64,000 bases of DNA from Adiantum capillus-veneris. Taxonomy: Eukaryota > Streptophyta > Polypodiopsida > Polypodiales > Pteridaceae. Each line of letters begins with the position of its first letter. Within the stretch, counting starts at the first letter, position 1. The stretch covers positions 97,353,842-97,417,841 of the forward strand of contig CM043953.1 in NCBI GenBank assembly GCA_014529385.2, given 5' to 3'. Below, piece after piece: positions 59,921 to 64,000 of the stretch. A program made the translations under genes and the position numbers. The notes under the pieces are model-generated. The model was not told the DNA's origin, did not search any database, and worked only from the letters and a program-made list of their open reading frames with translations.

Positions 59921-60889
59921 GTGCTTTTGATACCCTAAGGTGTCAAAAAGCTGCTCTAGGAGGCCTTGTGACTAGTTTTTAGCGTGTTTTTTGTTTGTTT
60001 TTTTTTGCTAGATTTTTTAGAGCGTGTCGTGGAATGGGCCGTGTGATAGCTCGAAATGAGCGTATCGATCAGAGGGTCGTGCCGTGCTTTACAGCCCTCC
60101 GTTTGGTCACTCTATGCCCTCGGAATCCCTAAAATTGTCAATTTCCAGTAGGAAACTAGGCCCAAACTAGAAAGTCTAAGGGTGCAAGTGGGAAGAGAAA
60201 GGAGGAGAGTGGAGGACTTGTCCCACATGCTCTCATTCTCTCTTGAGGGAGTAGGGTATATATATAAGAGTGAGTCTAGTATATATCATAAGACTGAGGA
60301 CTGAGGCCTGGGCTTGGGCTTGATCCCGATCCCGATCTATCTTTTATACAAACCAGCCCGTCCGTTTTAAGAGTCACGTTTTTTATTTTCGTTTTTTTTC
60401 CAGATTTTTTTTTCAAAAAAATATTTATTTTTTATATATAATGCAGAAATGCAGAAAACGCAAAAATTGCAGAAAATTGAAAACGCACAGAAATTATAGA
60501 AATTGAAATGCAGAAAACGCAGAAATTGCAGAAATTGAAATGCAAGAAATGCAGAAAATTGAAAACGCACAGAAATTGCAGAAATTGAAAAAACGCAAGA
60601 AATGCAGAAAATTGAAAAAACGCAGAAAATACAGAAATTGCAGAAATTGGAACTTGACAGAAAATTTAACACAAAAAACACAGAAAATTGCAGAAATTGA
60701 AACTTGACAGAAAATGCAGAAAATGCAAAAACGCAAGAAATGCTAACTATGCAGTGCAAACCAGAAAATGTAGAAAACGCAAAAAATAGAAATCTCCACA
60801 CAACTACACACCCTCATTCCCTGCCTTTCCTATGATAGAGATTGCACCACAAAAAAGCTTAAAGTGCTAACAGAGCTTAGTGTAGGGCA
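59921..60889 (-). other. Element B' leader with an expanded simple-sequence region
   Basis: At 60425-60785 the plus strand is a cryptic array of words such as GCAGAAATTGAAA and ACGCAGAAA. Element B has no equivalent (about 100 bp at 13260-13330). A minus-strand frame here (60367-60801) is only Phe/Ser/Cys low-complexity sequence. Confidence 0.7.
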
Positions 60890-60909
60890 TATCCCCGGCA
60901 ACGGCGCCA
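60890..60909 (-). other. Element B' primer-binding site
   Basis: The minus strand reads TGGCGCCGTTGCCGGGG, separated from the LTR by four bases. Confidence 0.85.
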
Positions 60910-60913
60910 AAAA

Positions 60914-61163
60914 TGTGCGCTCCTTGCCGCACTGTCGAAGCAAGGGACTTGCCAATACACCGTGTGCGAGCCACAAAAGGCTCCAAGCACACAACAAGCC
61001 TAAACTAGCAAGCTCAAGAGAGCAAAGGGTGTGTCACTCACCGCTCTACGCTCGCCTTCGTGGTGGATTCCTCGCCGCGATGAAGAAGAAGCTGCAGTCG
61101 TGCCGCGCTCAACCGCTTCGCCGCCGTCGTGCCTTCGTAATGCTCCATCGCACACACACTCTC

Positions 61164-61201
<38 letters not shown>

Positions 61202-61493
61202 GAGGAGGTGAAGAAGAAGAAGATGGAGATGGAGATAGAGCAAGAGCACTCTTCTATTGCACAAATGAGAGAATGAGTAAAAATTAGGTTTAGTTGGCTT
61301 TTATAGGAGCTCACCCCATTCACACTTGGGCGCCCATGCTTAGCCAACTAATCCCTTGAATGTCCCAGTTAGAGTGCGCCTCTCATCGGCGATCACTCTA
61401 CCTTTCCCTATTGGTCCGACAAGCCCGGTACCTGACTCTAAATAATACAACGTTTATAGATCATAGGGTGTCCGTGTGCCGTGAGGGTTAACA
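60914..61493 (-). repeat. Element B' 5' LTR
   Basis: 580 bp, differs from 52538-53115 by about two substitutions and the CA microsatellite length. Very recent insertion. Confidence 0.9.
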
Positions 61494-61498
61494 GACAA

Positions 61499-61815
61499 TG
61501 ATCTTGAACAATAGTACAAGTAAGACCTCAATAAACCAATCTAAAATTTCTAGTGTCTTGGGTATCCATCAAAGGAATAAAGCTACTGCAAGTTCAAGGA
61601 TGGAGAATAAAGATGAGGATGAAGTGTTGCCATTGAGTCTTTATGAGAGACAATTTCCTTGAGGAAGAACTATCACCAATGAAACAAGAGATTTGGTGCA
61701 TTTATTTTGGACATCAAAGACTAGAGTTTCACCTAACAATAAGGACATATGCAAGAAGAGAATTGGAAGGAAAAGTGTTGTCAAACATCCTGTGCATCTA
61801 GTCGATGACTCTCAG
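61499..61815 (+). pseudogene. Transposase-like gene relic, N-terminal exon
   Basis: One frame runs from element B' to 61815: SSVLGIHQRNKATASS, LSLYERQFP, a stop (TGA near 61660), then LVHLFWTSKTRVSPNNKD, GRKSVVKHPVHLVDDSQ. The exon ends CTCAG|GTACC, a good 5' splice site with GT at 61816. The TRVSPNNKD and KHPVHL blocks recall the N-terminal part of the same family as the 63116-64000 relic; that is from memory of the family, not from a search. Confidence 0.5.
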
Positions 61816-63115
61816 GTACCAACAACTCTTAGCGTTATTTTTTTGTTTGATAATCCTTAAGGATGATTTGGTCAAGACAATACCAAATTTGGTAGTCTTC
61901 TATATGGCAGTGGGTGTGTACAATACCTTACAAAGTACCAATGCATTCCACATGTAGTTCCAAAGCTATCCTGCATAGAACCAAAGCCCATGTGTAGTAC
62001 CAAATTTGATGTTCAATCCTTTACTAATGATTCCACAACCTATCTATAGAGTACCAAAGCCTTTCTATAATAACTTTTCCTTCCCTAGAGACACCAAAGC
62101 CTATGTATAGAGTACCAAAGCATTCTTGATAATCACCAAAGACTAATTGTGTAGTACCAAAATCTTTGTACATTACCAAACCTACTCTCTGTATAGTACC
62201 AAAGCGCTGTTGATAATCACCAAAGCATTTTCAAAGTACCCATATGATACTCTTATGCATATAGTTCTACCATGAGTCAAAAGTACCAAAAGACTACCAA
62301 ATCTGAGTTTTTGTTATATGGAAATTCCACAGTACCAAAGGTCTTTGTGTAGTACCCAATACTCTATAAAATACGCAATTTGGTACTCTCGTACATGCCA
62401 ATGGCTATACATAGTATGAAAGCCTAATGGCAATACCAAATATAGAAATAATATATCTATAGAGTACCAAAGCCTCACTCTATTTTTCCAAAGCCTAATT
62501 GTGTAGTACCAAATTCTTTGTGCAATACCAAACCTACTCCCTATATAGTACCAGATCATACTTGTTTATCTCCAAAGAATTTGCAAAGTACCCATATGGG
62601 TACTCTTCAACATGGAGTTCTACTATGAGTCAAAAGCAGACGGACAATACCAAATCTGACATTTTTGTTTACGGAAATGGCGCTTAAAAGTACCAAAGGT
62701 CTTTGTATTGTCCATAAGACCCTCTAAACTACCCAATTTGGTACTCTCGTACTTTCCATTGGTTGTACATAGTACCAAAAGCCTAACTTGATAGTCTCAA
62801 ATATGGAAATATTATATCTATAGAATACCAAAGCCTCACTCAATTTTACCAAATCATAACTTTTGTGTAGCACCAAAGTTTTTGTGCACTACCAAACCTA
62901 CTCCCTATATAGTACCAAAGCATTGTTTATCATCAAAGCATTTGTAAAGTACCCATATCGGTACTCTTTTGCATGCATAAAATTCTATTGTGAGTCAAAA
63001 CCAAAAGACAATACCAAATTTGAATTTTTGTTGTTTGGGAATGGTCTGATACTATACCAAATGTCTTTGTATAGTTCCAAAACGTTTTTTGTTTTGGTGC
63101 CATAGGTTGAGCTAT
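61816..63115 (+). repeat. Intron-like stretch filled by a roughly 355-bp tandem repeat
   Basis: TTGTGTAG recurs at 62147, 62498 and 62863 in the same context (AC/AA, then CTACTC), giving periods of 351 and 365 bp. Each unit also contains many short copies of GTACCAAAG, TACCCATATNGGTACTCTT and TTTGGTACTCTCGTAC. About three full units plus partial units from 61930. The stretch is bounded by a splice-donor-like GT at 61816 and precedes the next coding block at about 63116. Confidence 0.75.
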
Positions 63116-64000
63116 ACCAAATATTCAAGAAGGCTCACCCTACATTTTTCATGTCTCTTAGATGTTTTGAGGCAACAAAGCCATAATTTGTTCGGAAGTT
63201 GAAAGAGAGGTATACTTGCTACTGTGTATCCCATGTGCAAATGCTCTGTTTCAAAGATGCTTTCAATTAGATGCAGAAAAACAGGTTTGGGCATCACGAA
63301 AAAGGTCACCTTTGCACTTGCTCCATATGTTGTATAAGTGATGATACTACAGGAGAGTGTTTTGCAAACCAAGCAATATGTTAGCACATCGCTAGTATGT
63401 GGGAATCCATCATGTGCTCGAAGTCTCCAAATAGTAAATACCATGCCAAGAAATTCTTGATGGGGGATTGCTCCCAATGTGGTGTACGGAAGTTGACATT
63501 GTGTCCCAGTGAGATAGCAGAGGATAGCAGAAAGGTGTTGTGAATGTTTTTATGGATGCTGGAATGGGACAGACCGATGCAGGTGGGAGTGAGAAGAAGA
63601 GAAAGGACTTGATTGTGAAACAAATGAAAAGTGCATCTTTTCTTAGCTTGTTTTCAGCCCACCTCACAAGCTTTATCAAGCACAACCTTGTCTTTGACTG
63701 GCAAGCCCAACAATTCAAGGATTGTTTGCTCAAGTTTCCTAGCAATGTCATTGTATCAGTTATTAACTTTGCAGAGATTACTCTTTTAAAAATCAAAATG
63801 AGATACAATCAATGCATTGGTGGTCTACTCAAGTCACAATACTTATGCACATCACTTATGTAAGAAATGCAAGAGGTGGTGCTCAAAAGACACTATAGTT
63901 TTACATATCAGATGATAGGAAGCATGATATATTGTTTGTACGACACTATTTCATGCTTCATGAAAAGTGGCTAAAACAGCATGGACATCGTTTGAAGCAC
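63116..64000 (+). pseudogene. Decayed DDE-transposase-like gene, continues past the window
   Basis: Frame 1 from 63116: HPTFFMSLRCFEATKP, stop, FVRKLKERYTCYCVSHVQM, stop, a Cys-rich block GHLCTCSICC, MWESIMCSKS, FLMGDCSQCGVRKLTLCPSE. It then shifts to MKSASFLSLFSAHLTSFI, DWQAQQFKDCLLKFPSN and VINFAE. After a one-base slip it reads YSFKNQNEIQSMHWW, STQVTILMHITY, a stop, then FYISDDRKHDILFVRHYF. The order (Cys cluster, DWQ..QFK, FAEN-like, HW.T.QVT, ISDD..HD) resembles a conserved family of unnamed proteins in plants and animals that I believe derive from DNA transposons. The family name and catalytic roles are not established here. At least four stops and two frameshifts. Confidence 0.6.

Larger units (their letters stand above)
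52538..61493 (-). mobile_element. Element B': deletion derivative of the element B family
   Basis: 8956 bp with 578- and 580-bp LTRs that are nearly identical, TSD GACAA. Same primer-binding site, Gag, protease, WVPK tail, double polypurine tract and 3' noncoding DNA as element B, but RT, RNase H, integrase and the second protease-like domain are missing (about 4.16 kb of B, 18300-22460). The join keeps the reading frame. It is non-autonomous and would need enzymes from a full relative. Confidence 0.92.

Noticed and set aside
60367-60801. 144-codon minus-strand Phe/Ser/Cys-rich ORF
   Set aside because: Product of the simple-sequence expansion in the B' leader; not present in element B.
61900-63110. 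CRISPR-like array because of regularly repeated short words
   Set aside because: Units are about 355 bp with internal diverged words, no uniform repeat-spacer pattern, eukaryotic context.

Overview
This window is intergenic DNA from a land plant, made almost entirely of nested LTR retrotransposons. Evidence for a plant: Ty3/gypsy elements of the Athila/Tat (OTA) type, one with an added archaeal-type RNase H domain and one with the TGGCGCCG primer-binding site; a chromodomain Ty3/gypsy element; a Ty1/copia element primed by an initiator-Met-like site; and small TIR elements. The density of old and young insertions points to a large, repeat-rich genome. A gymnosperm, fern or lycophyte would fit, but the sequence alone does not settle this. 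No intact host gene was found.
Layout. 1-354: flank. 355-26012: element A, a Tat-type gypsy element whose gag-pol (4888-10167) stays in one frame but carries five in-frame stops. Its 5' LTR holds a private 1.33-kb tandem duplication. Its 3' LTR is split by element B (12555-25779, TSD GGTGT), a young Athila/Tat-like element with four Gag zinc knuckles, a second retropepsin-like domain after integrase, a WVPK-repeat tail and an extra 3' ORF behind its own TATA-like box. 26013-28121: decayed minus-strand gag-like coding sequence. 28122-30099: unassigned.
30100-31163 and 48378-48537: relic LTR D, split by element C (31169-48372, TSD CCTAT), a decayed minus-strand chromovirus of the same LTR family. 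Inside C lie a 1.34-kb CACTA-like TIR element (32877-34219) and copia element F (39432-46574, TSD GTTAA, minus strand). F in turn contains a 284-bp MITE (44484-44767) and a solo LTR, E (42221-43816, TSD TAAAA), of C's own family. Insertion order: D, then C, then F, then E and the MITE.
48538-52432: low-information DNA with microsatellites. 52433-52532, 61499-61815 and about 63116 to the end: exons of a decayed plus-strand gene of a conserved DDE-transposase-like family (uncertain). It is split by element B' (52538-61493, TSD GACAA, minus strand) and by an intron-like stretch filled with a roughly 355-bp tandem repeat rich in GTACCAAAG. B' is a sibling of B that lost reverse transcriptase, RNase H and integrase by an in-frame deletion, fusing Gag-protease directly to the WVPK tail.
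The most notable items are the B/B' pair (second protease fold, WVPK repeats, in-frame non-autonomous derivative, 3' ORF with internal promoter, two polypurine tracts) and the transposase-like pseudogene with its repeat-filled intron.
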